Below are positions 1-13,300 of a stretch of DNA of 64,000 nucleotides, piece after piece. The DNA comes from Ricinus communis. Taxonomy: Eukaryota > Streptophyta > Magnoliopsida > Malpighiales > Euphorbiaceae. The notes below the pieces were generated by a model that saw only the letters and a list, made by a program, of their open reading frames with translations, did not search any database and had not been told where the DNA came from. A program made the translations under genes and the position numbers. The DNA is taken from contig NC_063265.1 in assembly GCF_019578655.1 (NCBI RefSeq), positions 21,872,285-21,936,284 of the forward strand, given 5' to 3'. How positions within the stretch are numbered: the stretch's first letter is position 1; each line of letters begins with the position of its first letter.

Positions 1-1610
1 TCAAACACAATCAGGAACCAACTCTAACACAATCAGCAATTAGCATTGATCATGGATCTCGGGTGACTCCCATCCGAACTAAAAAATCGTATTGAAAAAT
101 AGCATAACTGAAATAACAAAAAAAAGTTTAGAACCAAAATGATCTGAACCAAAAATATTTTACTATAATGGTACAGTATTTTTTCTTTAGTGATAATCGT
201 TTTGTACTGATCCAGGACTTAACCATAAACCCATTTTTATGTGTATTTCTATTAATAACATAATATGCGTATAATACCTATCAAAGAATATACATATATA
301 ATGATTACCTAAATAGATTGAAGAAAAAAATAAACTAACCCTCTTTGCTTATCAAAATATATATGGTATATATCTTTGGTTGCTGCTACTAACCTGGTTC
401 TTTCGGGCTGCTGCTTTTTTGGTTAAGCTTTTGGACTTATGTTTTCTGGTGTCTTTTGATAATTCCCTATGGTTGCTTTTTTTGTTGGTTTTTTGAACAC
501 AATAGTTACTGTAATTTCTTTTACTCAGTTTTGGTTATATTTTCCTACTTTGAGTATATGTGATCAGGTGAAGCCTGATCACCTTGGAACATTGGCGAAG
601 AACATAAGCGGTTGAATCAGAGTACTAGGGCTAGGGAAAAGGTCATTCATGAGTCCTTTCTTTACGGTGTATGATGTCGAAAGAGCATCTATTGAAGCTT
701 GAGTTCTTTGTTCAAGCTCAAGCCCATCCATTGCTTAGTTCTAGGGAGGGGTTTTTTCATCAACTTGTTAAAATTAGAACAAGTTGGCTTTTCCCCCTCA
801 AACTAACAGTAAATAATAAATATTGCTTATTACAAAAAACTTCAAATGTGGATATGAAAATTGTCGCGATCAAGACTCAAAGATGATGATATGTAATTTA
901 ACATCTCCTTTCAATGTTACAACCGTGTTGTTCTGGAATGAAAAAATTGGTTCAATCCGCTACTGTATCATTATGTTTGATACTGTTCCAGTCCCTTCCA
1001 ATTTAAGGAGACCGAAGTTTAGTACAATTTTGGTAATTTTCCAATAACCTAATTGGACCAATCCCACTCAGCCCTACAAGCAATGGTAATGAAGATCAAG
1101 AAAAAAGGAGAAAAACGTGAAGAAGAGAATAAGAATAGTGAGAATCAGAGAAAGAAAGATAAGAGCTAGCTAGTGTTAGTGTGAGATAAGGAATGGAAGG
1201 AAAGAGGCGACTGTTAGTGTTTTAGGGTGAGGGTGAGAGTGTTTTAACTTTTAGGTTAGGTTTTTCAAAGGTCAGTTAAAAAACATTTCAAAGCTAATGA
1301 AATCTCAGTTGATTTGGTTCAGCTGAAATTCTCTTTAAGACCGAAGCGAACCAAATTGGTCATATTGTTTTTTAAGTTTCGGTTCAGTTTTGGTCAACAT
1401 AATTAGTTCTTCTCATTAAAAGACCAAAGAAATTTCTTAACCCTAAATGAAAGAGAGCATTGCAAGAAAGTGGCACAAGTATCATAATCCACAAATTCTA
1501 CATACTTTAAATACTAACTGTAATCACCATCTTTTAGCATTAAAAAGATTGAATGACAGTAATGCAAAACTATCTCTGAAAAGTGTTTTACATTGAAAAG
1601 GAAATCTAAC
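1..1610. other. left-edge sequence, probably GLU1 intron 13; no exon seen
   Basis: No reading frame matching the next expected glutamate synthase residues (after the GYGAS junction) was found on the minus strand here. The stretch is AT-rich. It contains short repeats of the GGTTCAG/GAACCAAA type around 120-160 and 1290-1400, which look like degenerate transposon subterminal sequence. The open frames at 671-1047 lack recognisable similarity. The simplest reading is that this is part of a long intron and that the gene continues beyond base 1. Confidence 0.45.
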
Positions 1611-4269
1611 CTTGCACCATATCCAATTAAACAGGCAAAGTGATGAGTGCTGAAGCACTGAGCAGTGTCTGCTATGATTGAAGTAGACATTCTCAAGCCA
1701 TTCTGAATAAGATGCTGATGAACAGCACCAACCGCAAGAAGTATTGGAATTGCAGGCCGAGTGGGCTCCTGAGAGAAGAAGAAAAAAAGGGGATTATCAG
1801 CAGTACCAATACTCAAGCAAACTCACTTGTATGACTAGGATAGCATGAGAAAATGAAAGAAATAAGCATATATAAAGCGCATAAAAATCCTCAAAGAGAT
1901 TGCTATAAGAGTAGTTACAAGCCACTTAATAAAACACCATAACCTCATAGGTTTATATGCACACAAACGTAAAAACCTGTTAGGCATATAATAGAAAGGG
2001 GAGATGCAATTGGTCATTTATAGGATAACTAAATTATTAATGGTCTCTACAAATCACTTCAAAGCCATTATTCGTATGTGGTAGTAAACCTAGTAGAGCA
2101 ATTAAAAGAGTAACATGCATATGCACACATGTGCAACCCGCTCCCCATTTGTATAACAATTGGACCCTCGCACCCCTCTTCTCCCCCTTCCCCCCCAACA
2201 CCAATACCCCTACCGAAACCTCCCCCCTCTCTCTCTCTCGATCATTTTTCAAAACAACAATGAATTATCAGTAGTCTACACCTACAAATTAAGTTGACAA
2301 AAAATAAATATTCAGCATAAAGCAACTGATGAAGCAAAAACATGCATCAAGAAACAGAATCCTTCAACAATCATATAACTGCAAGTTCTTTTCATAGAAA
2401 ATATTGTCAAAACTAAAAAATGAACTTACCAGATCATCAGACCGATCAGAAAGAACAAGCAGTTGGGAGCCATTTCGAACAGCTTCATCAGCCTTTTCAC
2501 AAAGCCTGAGTAGTGTTTTCTCTAAAGTACCCTCAACCCCTTTACGTATATCAAAAAAGGTTGGCAGAACTTGAGGTTTTAAATGAGGATCCTTAAGCAA
2601 TGACTCCAGCTCTCCTTCATTCAATACAGGACTAGATAAGTTAACCTGGTCCAACATATTAAAATGTCAATTCATTCCCAGCATAAATACCTAGAAAAGG
2701 AATTCATTTCAATAAAAGCATTACATGCACCATGAAAATCATGATTATGTAGAAATAAAAGTGCACCTGCATAGCATTTTCAGGTCCAACTTCCAATATG
2801 TTTCCTCGCTTCCCAATGTTGACTTCAAGAGACATGACTAATCCTTCCCTAAGAGGGTCTATAGCTGGATTTGTAACCTGCGCACATACAGTTGAAAGCA
2901 TGAAAAGGAAGAATCTTTTTGACATTAACTTGGACTCATATCAAATGGCTAATTACATACAAAAAAGCCATCAAAAAAAGTCATTTGATCCTCAAGAGCA
3001 GAATTCCGTGAGACTTATATAAAATATTCACAAAAGAAAAATCCTAATATGAAGAGAAGAAACTAATGGCAGAGATTAATTGTCCCAAACTCTTTCAGAA
3101 AATCAGAGAATATCAGTTATCTTTCAGTGAATGATTAAGAGCAGTTCCCATCCACACAGTTAAGGGTGAGTTTAGCATTGAGGTTGGAAAAGTGCTTTTC
3201 CAACTTCATTTTTTATTTTGAATGATTTTTTAAGTTTTGAAAATTGGTTTTGCTAAACGCAACTGAATGGATGCTTTTCCTAAAAGCAGGTTTGGAAAAA
3301 ACAGTTTATAAGAAGTCAAATAAATTAATATATTACCAACAGCAATCCGAAACATACCCCAAGTCAAATGTTCTGAAGAGCGTTTCTATACCTAAATCTT
3401 TTATAGTTCACAAATTCTCAATCCTTATAATTAGGCTTAATTCTAGGTTTAGTTAAACTATAGGATTACTTATGTTAAATTTTATTTGATACAAACATTC
3501 TAATCCATAGTATTATTAATTCTATTTTTGTAGTCCCATATTTGGTAGGATAGTTTAACCTATGAGATAAATTACTAAAATGATTATATTACCTAAATAC
3601 CCTTTGCTACATATATGAAATTATATCTCCCTAATTTCTTCTTTTTATTTTTTCAAAAAGTCTTTAAATCATCTATAGTATTAATTAGTTTTTGTAATAC
3701 TTTTTATGTTAATTATTCTTGCATGTTTTATTGGATAAATTTTAGTGATTTTTTTATTAGCTTACAAATAATCATAATTCAAATTTATTGTGCAAAAAAA
3801 TAAAATTATTACGAACTATTTTAAGAAAGATTATAATATAAGTGCAAGAAAATAAATTTCAAAATTAAGCCACTATAGTCATATTAGTTGTAAAAGATTC
3901 TATATAAATTTTAATGAAAATAATTAATTTAATTTAACTTTTCAGCTAAAAAACAAAAAAAAAAAAAAGAAAGTGGACTTTACAAAAGTTATTTTGAGTA
4001 AATAAAGTAAAAAAGTAGGGCTATTTAAGGGATTAAAATTTCATTACATAGGGGTTTCTCATGGGTTAGCTAAGCCCTTGGGAATATTAAGTCAACCTCT
4101 ATTATATGTACCTTAACATAGTAATATTTATTAGAAATATGGCTTTAGTTAAACAATCCCATGAATCAAACGGATTGTTAGGGTCATGATAAACAAGAAT
4201 AGTCAATGAATGGCCATGCTATAATGCTACACCAACCACAACCATCCATTGTCTTATGGCACAGGAAAA

Positions 4270-4308
<39 letters not shown>

Positions 4309-7300
4309 GTGACAAAACCCCTGGACATAAGACTTGCACAAAAGATGAGCACATGATCAGACAGCTACAAAAAGAGCATTGAGGGGAGGAAGGAACTAGA
4401 AGATATAAGAGAAGGCCATGTCCCTTACTCTGCTCCATCTCACTGCAAACTAAAGGATAGACAGGCCTTGTTTTATACCAATAATAATGACGCTACAAAT
4501 TAGAAACAGACAATGTTGCCTAGACGCAAACCAGTACCCAGATCTGCAGATCTTACATTGATGTTTCTTTCTGACATTCACTCTCACATTCTCTCATAAA
4601 AGGATGTCTAATCGCAACATACATGGAATTGGTTGGTGCTGGTAATATGCACAAACAGATTTAGATAGAAACACAGAGCATCTTAGCAATGTTTTGAACA
4701 GAGAAGTGAGTATTTGTATATGGTACCATTAAAAAATTAATGAAATAAGAAATTAACACACATAATATAAAAACTCCAAAATGAATGAATTAATTCTGTA
4801 ACTAGCATACTTGACGAGGTCATTGAGGAGAAAAGGAAAAAAGGAGCTTCTACAGTATCTATGCATAATGTTGTTTAAAAAAATTATTAAACCACATCTC
4901 GAATTCATGGACAATATTACTTTTTTAAATGTCGTTGTGGAATAAAAGAAAAAAGAAAAGAAAAGAAACTTCTAAGATACCTGTGCGAATCGTTGTTTAA
5001 AATAATCATAAAGCATATGCGGCCTTTGAGACAATATTGCCAATGGAATGTCATCTCCCATGCAAAATGTAGGCTCCTTTCCTTGTGCAGCCATAGATTC
5101 AATAACCATTTGGACATCCTCGCTGGAGTAGCCAAAAGACCTGTTACAGAAGTACATAATAAGGAGCATTAACCAATATGTTGAACATTACAATTAAAAA
5201 CACACACATAATATATGGCACTTTGTAGATTAAAGAAAAAAGTTTGGAACTTAGTTTTTGAACAGAATTTCTGCCGAATATTTGCAAATTGCCTCCTGGT
5301 AGTATATTCTAACCCATAAGAATGACATGAAACCAAATAACTTACAATTCTCAGTTAGGCCTATTCTTAAATCTCAAATCAATATGATTTCCAACAAATG
5401 CAATTTTTTTCCAAATTCATAGATCTCTCTTCTGAACCCCCATCTCCCCTTCCCTTCTTTCTCTTCTATCATGGAATAGATAAAAAAAAATTAAGAAAAA
5501 TGGAATTTTTATTCAAGGAGGAAATCTTATTGGAATGTTTGGGCGCAATTCATCCTTCAGAACCATAGCACATCTTGAAATCAGATGAAATAGGATGAAT
5601 TGAGACATCTCAGAATCGCAAGTGAAACCAACACACTTACTGCTGGCGCCGTAAAATTGCTTCATTGTCCAAATCTGTAGTCGAGAGGAAGTTTGCAGGC
5701 TTTAAGGATCGTAGATTTTCACTGACCCATTTCCCGTATGGATTTGATAAAGCTACTCGCTTTTTAACTTCAGTATTCTCATAAACCTGAAAGTAGAAAT
5801 CTTTAGAAAATTAAAATAAATATCGAAACCCCTTATATCCTTAAGTTAAATATCCAACTATAACTTAAACCTTGTGAATATTTATTTGCAATGTCGAAGA
5901 TTAACATTAAACTATTTAGAATCCACTCACATGTGCCCCAAAACAAATGGTTGAAGTTTAATCTATCTCAAATATCACCCATATCTGTAGGCATAAATTA
6001 GAGAGAACCCATTTGGGAACACGTTTTTATCAAGGGATTCTAGAGCCCAACTATTTATTGTTCCACAATACTATTCAAATCTTCCCAGAAACACCCCATG
6101 TGTTGTCCACATTGCAGGGGTCAACAGGTACAGGTACACAGGTGAGCAACTTAACAAATAGACTAATCAACACATCAAATGTAGTTTGATTTTCTTTGAT
6201 AGTTATCTTCCCAAAAGCGTATTTTCTGCATTTTGATAATAGTGAATCATTTATAATAGCATGATTACACTCTTCCAGAATCAAAAGTAACAAATATCAA
6301 CACATAGGAAAACTGCAGGCAATGACAGGACAGCATGTGCTTTTGAATTAATGACGTCAACTTAAATTAATTTCATTTTGATATAGGAGAAGACAAGTGC
6401 AGCAAAAAACGCTTGTAAAGTCATGTTAAAGAAAGCATAATAAACAGGCAACTAATCTTAAAGACCAACAAAAACTACTGCGACTACCAGCAATGTAATC
6501 TACCTCATGAAGTATCAAATAACACCAGTACAAAATGTCATACGAACCTGACCACCAAGCAAATCCACAGCTATCATCATTCCTGGGCCTAGGCGGCCTT
6601 TCATCGTTACTTTGGATTCATCCATTGGTAAAACACCAACCTAGATAAGAAAAGGTACACAATACCTTTAATACAAGGACCACAACATAAATGATGCATC
6701 TTTAAGAAAAAATGGAGAAAGCATGGTGATAGAAAGTTTGTGAGATACATATCAAGTATACAACAGTGCAACATAAGACATTTCTTCCACAGTATTATGG
6801 AAAGACCACAAAGCCAAATGGACCACTCCAGAATTATTTCATGCACGTGTAACTTTCTTTAGGATAACTTTAAATGAAAACCACTGATTTAGGAACTTGA
6901 GTAAGAAAGAACCAATCAGCTCAACGTGAATTGCAATGGAACAGAGTCCATCCATTTCCACAAAATGTTTACTCGTTGAATCATACTTTAGTTACATTAA
7001 CCCAGACCATCTGAAGTGCTAACCAAGTGTGCAATACAAAATAGCAATTTCCAAATGCAGCAGCAGAGCCAAATGCCTAGTCAGATGTCTGCTCAGAATA
7101 TGAAGGACAGCGTGTTAATCAATCATTTGATAATTATAGAAAAGATCAAATGAATGAATCAGTTTCATAATGACATGTATATACAGATGCGATTTTGATA
7201 ACAGATCAGGCATACACATTAGTTTTATTGAAACATTACCAATAAGATAAATATAGGCAAGAGAAAAGCAACTATCTTAAAAATGATAGATAACAACTAT

Positions 7301-10300
7301 TAAGCAACTTTAGAAAAAAAAACAAAGTGAGACCTTGCAGGAGTCAGAACAACAAGACACAAGTTAACATGAATCATAAGCATCATGGGGAGCTAATTGA
7401 GCTCCAACATCCACTACACAACGAAACCAGTTTCCTACAAATCACAAATTATAAAGTAATTTCAAGTTAAAATGAGATGTAGAACACACCTCAGATGCAA
7501 CATAGACAAAATTGTCTACTGTCCGCCAATACCTAGCCGGACGAAGTCCATTACGATCAAGACAAGCGCCAACTGTCTTCCCATCACTGTGCCATTCAGA
7601 TAGAATATCAACAATCAGAAAGGAGAATGACACCTGGGGAAAACAAATATATAACTAAAAAACATAACTCTTCAAAATAGATTAATCTTCTAGGCCAATA
7701 TCCATAAATCTGTGCACATATATAGCACTTGTACATATGCATGTAGGCATGCAAATTGGTATATATAACTGCGTATGTATACAATTAAGAAAAAATGAGA
7801 CTTTCAAGAATAAGACAACGCATCAATGCATATTATCACTGATTTCAGCACACTTATAATGGTATTCCTATTTTTCACTGTCCTGCAAATACAAAATGTA
7901 TAAAAGCTTCATTGTACCTCAAAAGTGAATGCATAATAGCTCTAGTCAAGCATGAACATGCATATGGGACAAACACATATAACCTAACATCAATTAAGTG
8001 ACTGCAGTACATTTAGCATGATGTTCCCAGGTTGTTAGCAGGTGTAGTTGCAGTTTTTAGCCACTACATAAATCTCATTCTCCTAAGCACACTTGGGGCA
8101 CTCTAGGCATGCACCTAGCACCTAGCACCTAGCACCTAGCCTTGAAGCAAGCCTCACATACAACATTGCTCTAGGGTTTTGTATAAGCCAATAGATTTCT
8201 GCTATTTGTTGAACTTTTTAGTTCTATAATTGGCATTGATGTAAAGCTCAAAAGTCTAAAAGAACGAACCACAGCAACAACATCAACCAAGAAAAGCAAG
8301 ATCTGCTCAAGTTCTGATAGTCCTACATGATTGGAAATACCCTGTGGATACAATATTATCTTTTAAGTTTACATGATTTGATAGATGTCTAACTTAGTTC
8401 TTCGCATGTATCAAAAACAAGTCTTGCACAGTTTAAACCTTTAAGAAGTAACTTATAAGAAAAACAAATTAACGTCAGAGTCTATATAGTCTTTTTTCTT
8501 ATTAGTTGTTATACACGTTTCTCAAAAAGGAGCATTGAAGGTGCTTCACATTTTGCAAGGGTCTGGGAAGAATTATCTACCTTAGGCAGACTCCCAATTC
8601 TGGTATTTTGTAGAGAGACAATTTCCAAAATAAAAGTTTATATACTATATTTCAATGATAAGCATCGAACTTAGCCTATGTGGGATTGTACGCTCTATGC
8701 CTAGCACCTGAACTTTAGGGGATATTGAAAATTAAATATGCGGTCACTTTTAACAACATTGGATAGATCCAAATAGTGTTTAGGCGGCTCAGAAATAGTT
8801 AATTATAAAAATATAGGCTCATTTGAATTTATTATTCTTTGTGGTCATTTGAATTTATTATTCTTTGCGATCATTTGGTTTTATTATTGTTTGTGGTCAA
8901 AATTCTTGTACTCAATAATGCTGGTGACAGGAACAACTTGTTAGGGCTGACTTACAAACCAAAAACAGACCACTACTTTAAATGATTATTATTTCATAAT
9001 CAACTAACACTTTCGAAGTCCAAGTGGGTCCTTGAAAGTCTTACCTGAATAAGAGTAAAGCAGGCCCATCCCAAGTTTCCATTTGACCTTTGTAATAGTC
9101 GTAAAAGTCAACAACCTGGAGAAAATAAACCAATTATGTTTTAGTCAAGTGTAATTGCTGTAAAATGTTTTAAAAGCCATCTTTTACCTAAAAAATTGTA
9201 GTTACTGCATAGAAGAAAAAAAAGGAAAAGAAAAGAAAAACTCAATAAGTGGCAATCAGATTCAGCTTAAGGAAAAAAAAAAAAGATAAAGAGTTAACAG
9301 ACTATAGATTAAAAAACAAGAAAAGGAATGACGATCAAATATCTACTATTTGATAGAGATGAGGTGAATGAGAAAAGATCCATGATTGAAGCTAAATACA
9401 TAGCTCTGTCGGCTTCATTTAGATGGTGTAGCATCCAGAAAAAAAAAACTATTAAATTCAAAACTTTAGGAAAGAAAAGTATACAAAATGACTCATCTGA
9501 TTAGAAGCAACACAAAGAGTTCCTATAAAGACAATCTTCATTACAATAGCGCGCTCACTGATGCACGTTAAATAGAAATATGAATTTTAAAAAATAAGTA
9601 CCTCAGGATATTTTATTGTTAGGGTTGGATGATTCTTGTATGCCTCTGGGACAAGAATCATCAGAGCCTCCTCAGGATTGCGACCACTTCTTATTAACAA
9701 CTATAATGAACAAAAAGCAGACAGAAGGCAAAGTTAGAAGAGCCACATAAAAACTAATGAAAAATAAAATTCACATACTTACCAATCCTACTGTACTAAA
9801 GAAGACAGCAAGCAAGCTTTCTCCCTTTGTTCTGACTAGCAACCCACCACATGTAATGTTATTAGTCAATAATCCTATTGACTCCATCTATTATGCATAC
9901 TCTGATAGGAAATGGAAAAAACGATTCTCATCGAACAACTACTCATCTAGCGTATCTACAAGTAAATATGCAAATACAGGTTCAATCAAACTAAGTTCCC
10001 TGGATTATTAAAAGCAAGCATGGAGTTTCAGAAAACAGTTGAAACAACTTAAGTCTGACAGGCTAGCTTCTCTATCCTAATTCTTGCCAATTGTTCTAGT
10101 TCTTTTCCAGATTGTAATAACATTGAAAGAATAAAGTAGTTAAGTAGTTCTAGTAACAAACAAGTAACAGTTCATTCAAGCTAAATATGAAAATAACACC
10201 ATCAGTATAACAGTGGTAGCTCGTACTTCTGCTGCACTATCAAGATTTGCAGAATCTGATGCTTTTGGGTTACCAAAAGGACGAATTTCATTTTCACGGC

Positions 10301-13300
10301 CACGCCAGACAGGAGATTTTAATGAGCTTTCTCGAGATTGCATCCAGTTCAAGTTACCCTGCATTCACATTTTAGAATTAAAATAAGGAGATTTGCACAT
10401 AATTTCTAATTCACAGATCACTGTTGTAGAGAACTTTATTACCTGTATGGTATTGATTTCTCCATTATGACCAAGAAGCCGCATTGGCTGAGCGAGAGGC
10501 CACCTTGGACTAGTATTTGTACTATATCTTCGATGATAAATGGCAAAAGGTGATTTATAAAGATCACTCTGAAGGTCAGAATAAAATAAACCAAGAACTT
10601 CTGAGCGAAGCATTCCCTTATAAACAATTGTTTGATTAGACAAAGAACATATGTAAAGCTCATTGCCCCATCTTTCCGAAGTTGCTGCCCTTTCAATCAG
10701 CTTCCGACATATGTAGAATTCCCGTTCAATGTCATCAACACTTTCGTCCTTCACAATTCTAACAAAGACCTGCTGTATGTTGGGCATTGTCTCTTTTGCA
10801 TAAAAACCTACTATCGATTTATTTACAGGAACAGGCCTCCATCCAAGCACCTCAAGGCCCTCTTGTTTAAAAACATTTTCAACAACTACATAAAGAATTA
10901 AATTTTATAATCAAAAAGTAGATAATATGGATAGCATCAGTTGAACACATTAACTTGCACTGGCAAAACATAACTCATGGCATAATGAGAAATACAATCT
11001 TTACTTCAATATCATGCATTTTGAGGAATGCAGATGCAAAACACTTTCTGAAACTACATACATAGGCCAGTAACAAATGTCTACAACACTTTGGTTGCCT
11101 GAGACACTTGTCATAAAACAAAAATATTGGTTCCTCGGGGATAAGGTTTGTCCTCATAGAAAATTATTGACTCTAGAGATATGGTAATATGGAGAAGACA
11201 AAATTGTTTCAATTCCACCAAGCATTAGGCCTCAGACATGAAGAATAAAAGAAATAAATCTTCCCAACAAAGCCAAAGGTGAATATGACATGCAAACAAC
11301 AGAAATTAGATATACAATATTCATTTAAATCAAATAAAACAAGAAAACCAATGTAGATCTATATCAAATCCAGACTTAAAGCGGATGATAAGAAAAGTAA
11401 AATGCAGTGCCCTTGTAAGTAAGAAGTTAAAATAGCAATAACAATCCACTAAAGCATAGAATTGATTGGACTTAAACTCCTCTATGTAATCACCTTGCTT
11501 AGCTTCTTTCATAAGATTATCATCCTTCGGAAGGAAAACCATCCCAACACCGGTATGCAACTTATCAAAGGAAGCAATCCCTTGCTTGTCAGCCCAATTA
11601 TTAAATAGATCCCATGGAATTGAAGTCATCAGTCCTGATCCATCACCAGAATCATTGTCTGCTCCACAACCACCACGATGTTCCATGCAGCCAAGAGCTG
11701 TAAGGGCATCCTTCACAACCTCGTGTGATGCTTTGTTTTCCAAATTAGCAATAAATCCAACTCCACAAGCACCTCTTTCTGATATTATGTCATCCAAGTT
11801 AGCAACCTGAAGAATGTGGAAATCGAGTGAACAGAAGTAGATGGATCATTCATTTCATAAATATAAACATCAATACAGTCAACTAGCAAAAACAATTCAT
11901 GACATCATTGAGGAATATCATCTTAGTTTCCAAAGCATGCATGCTTTTAGTTTCTAATGAAGCACTGGAAAATAAACGAGCAAAAAAAATTTACTTATCC
12001 GTAAAAGGGAATATTCCAAAAAATAAAAAGAATACAATTTGAACATTGCAAGATAACAAGTAATTTCTTTATGTCCAACAAGGATACTGTTAGAGATCCC
12101 ATATCACTAAAGAACAAGAAATATAAACAATCTATAGGGGTTAAGGTCCGACCAACCAAGTGGCTAGTTCTAGTCATTTTGGTATTGGTTGGATCCAAGC
12201 TCAATTCTATTAGTTGGGCTCCACACTCATTCATTTAACTCTCGCCTTAATCAAATTAATTCAATTTCTAATATGGTATTAGAGCAGGTCTAGACCGATT
12301 TCTTAATTTCCCGACTTCCCGTCTAAATATCCAGTCCAGTTTCAAGTGACAACTGGGCATCAAAGTCAAATCCAAGTTGCACTTGGCAAGAGTGTTAGAG
12401 ATCCCACATCACTAAGGAATAAGAAATATAAACAATTTATAAGGGTTAAGATCCAACCAACCAAGTGGGTAGTTCTAGTCATTTTGGTATTGGTTGGACT
12501 CGAGTCTAATTATATTAGTTGGGCTCTACATTCACTCATTCATTGAACTCTTATCTTAATCAAATTAATTCAATTTTTAATACTAAACTTCCTACCTTCC
12601 CATAGTCCATAAATTAGCCAAAGGGATGACGTTTTAGACTTCCTTTCCCATGATCCACATGAGTAAAAATAATTCAATATAGCATATTAAAACTCCAGTG
12701 AATTCCGACCCTTAAATATTAAGTCGCTAATCAGTAACAAAACATATTAAACTACTCAAAAGTTAAGCTCTTTGTAAGGCAAGCGAGAAAAAGTTTGAAA
12801 ATAGAAGTACAGAGCAAAGGCATTTCAAAGTATGGCCTGAGTTCAGTCTTAATCCTATTTTTATATAAAGAACTTTTCCAACCAATGCATATAGGTCAGT
12901 TAAGAAAATTATAAATATAGTAGAAGGGCATTTTTCTGGAATTCGCATCCAATTACAATGAAAAAGATGGAGGTCCACTGTTAAAATCTAAAGAACACTT
13001 TCAAGTTTTGCTATTCCCTTATGGGTACTATAAGAACTAGATCCAATCAGTTCACTATTAATTTATTCCAAGTAATATAAGTCAACAACATTTACTCACA
13101 TCAAAATTTACTCCAAACATATGCATTTGATTACAAAATATTCAAACTTAATTCTAGAACAAACTAAAATATAATAATACTACATAAAATACACTTATAA
13201 GAATAGGTTTCAAAGGAGCCGCTACATTTAAGAGAAGGGGTAATATAAAAACAGGATTGCAAGTCTCTTATTTGTAGTTTGGTTCCTTTATTAGTTTCAT

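Noticed and set aside
671..1047. Two overlapping plus-strand frames near the left edge
   Set aside because: No recognisable domain or splice support; composition is like the surrounding intronic or intergenic DNA.
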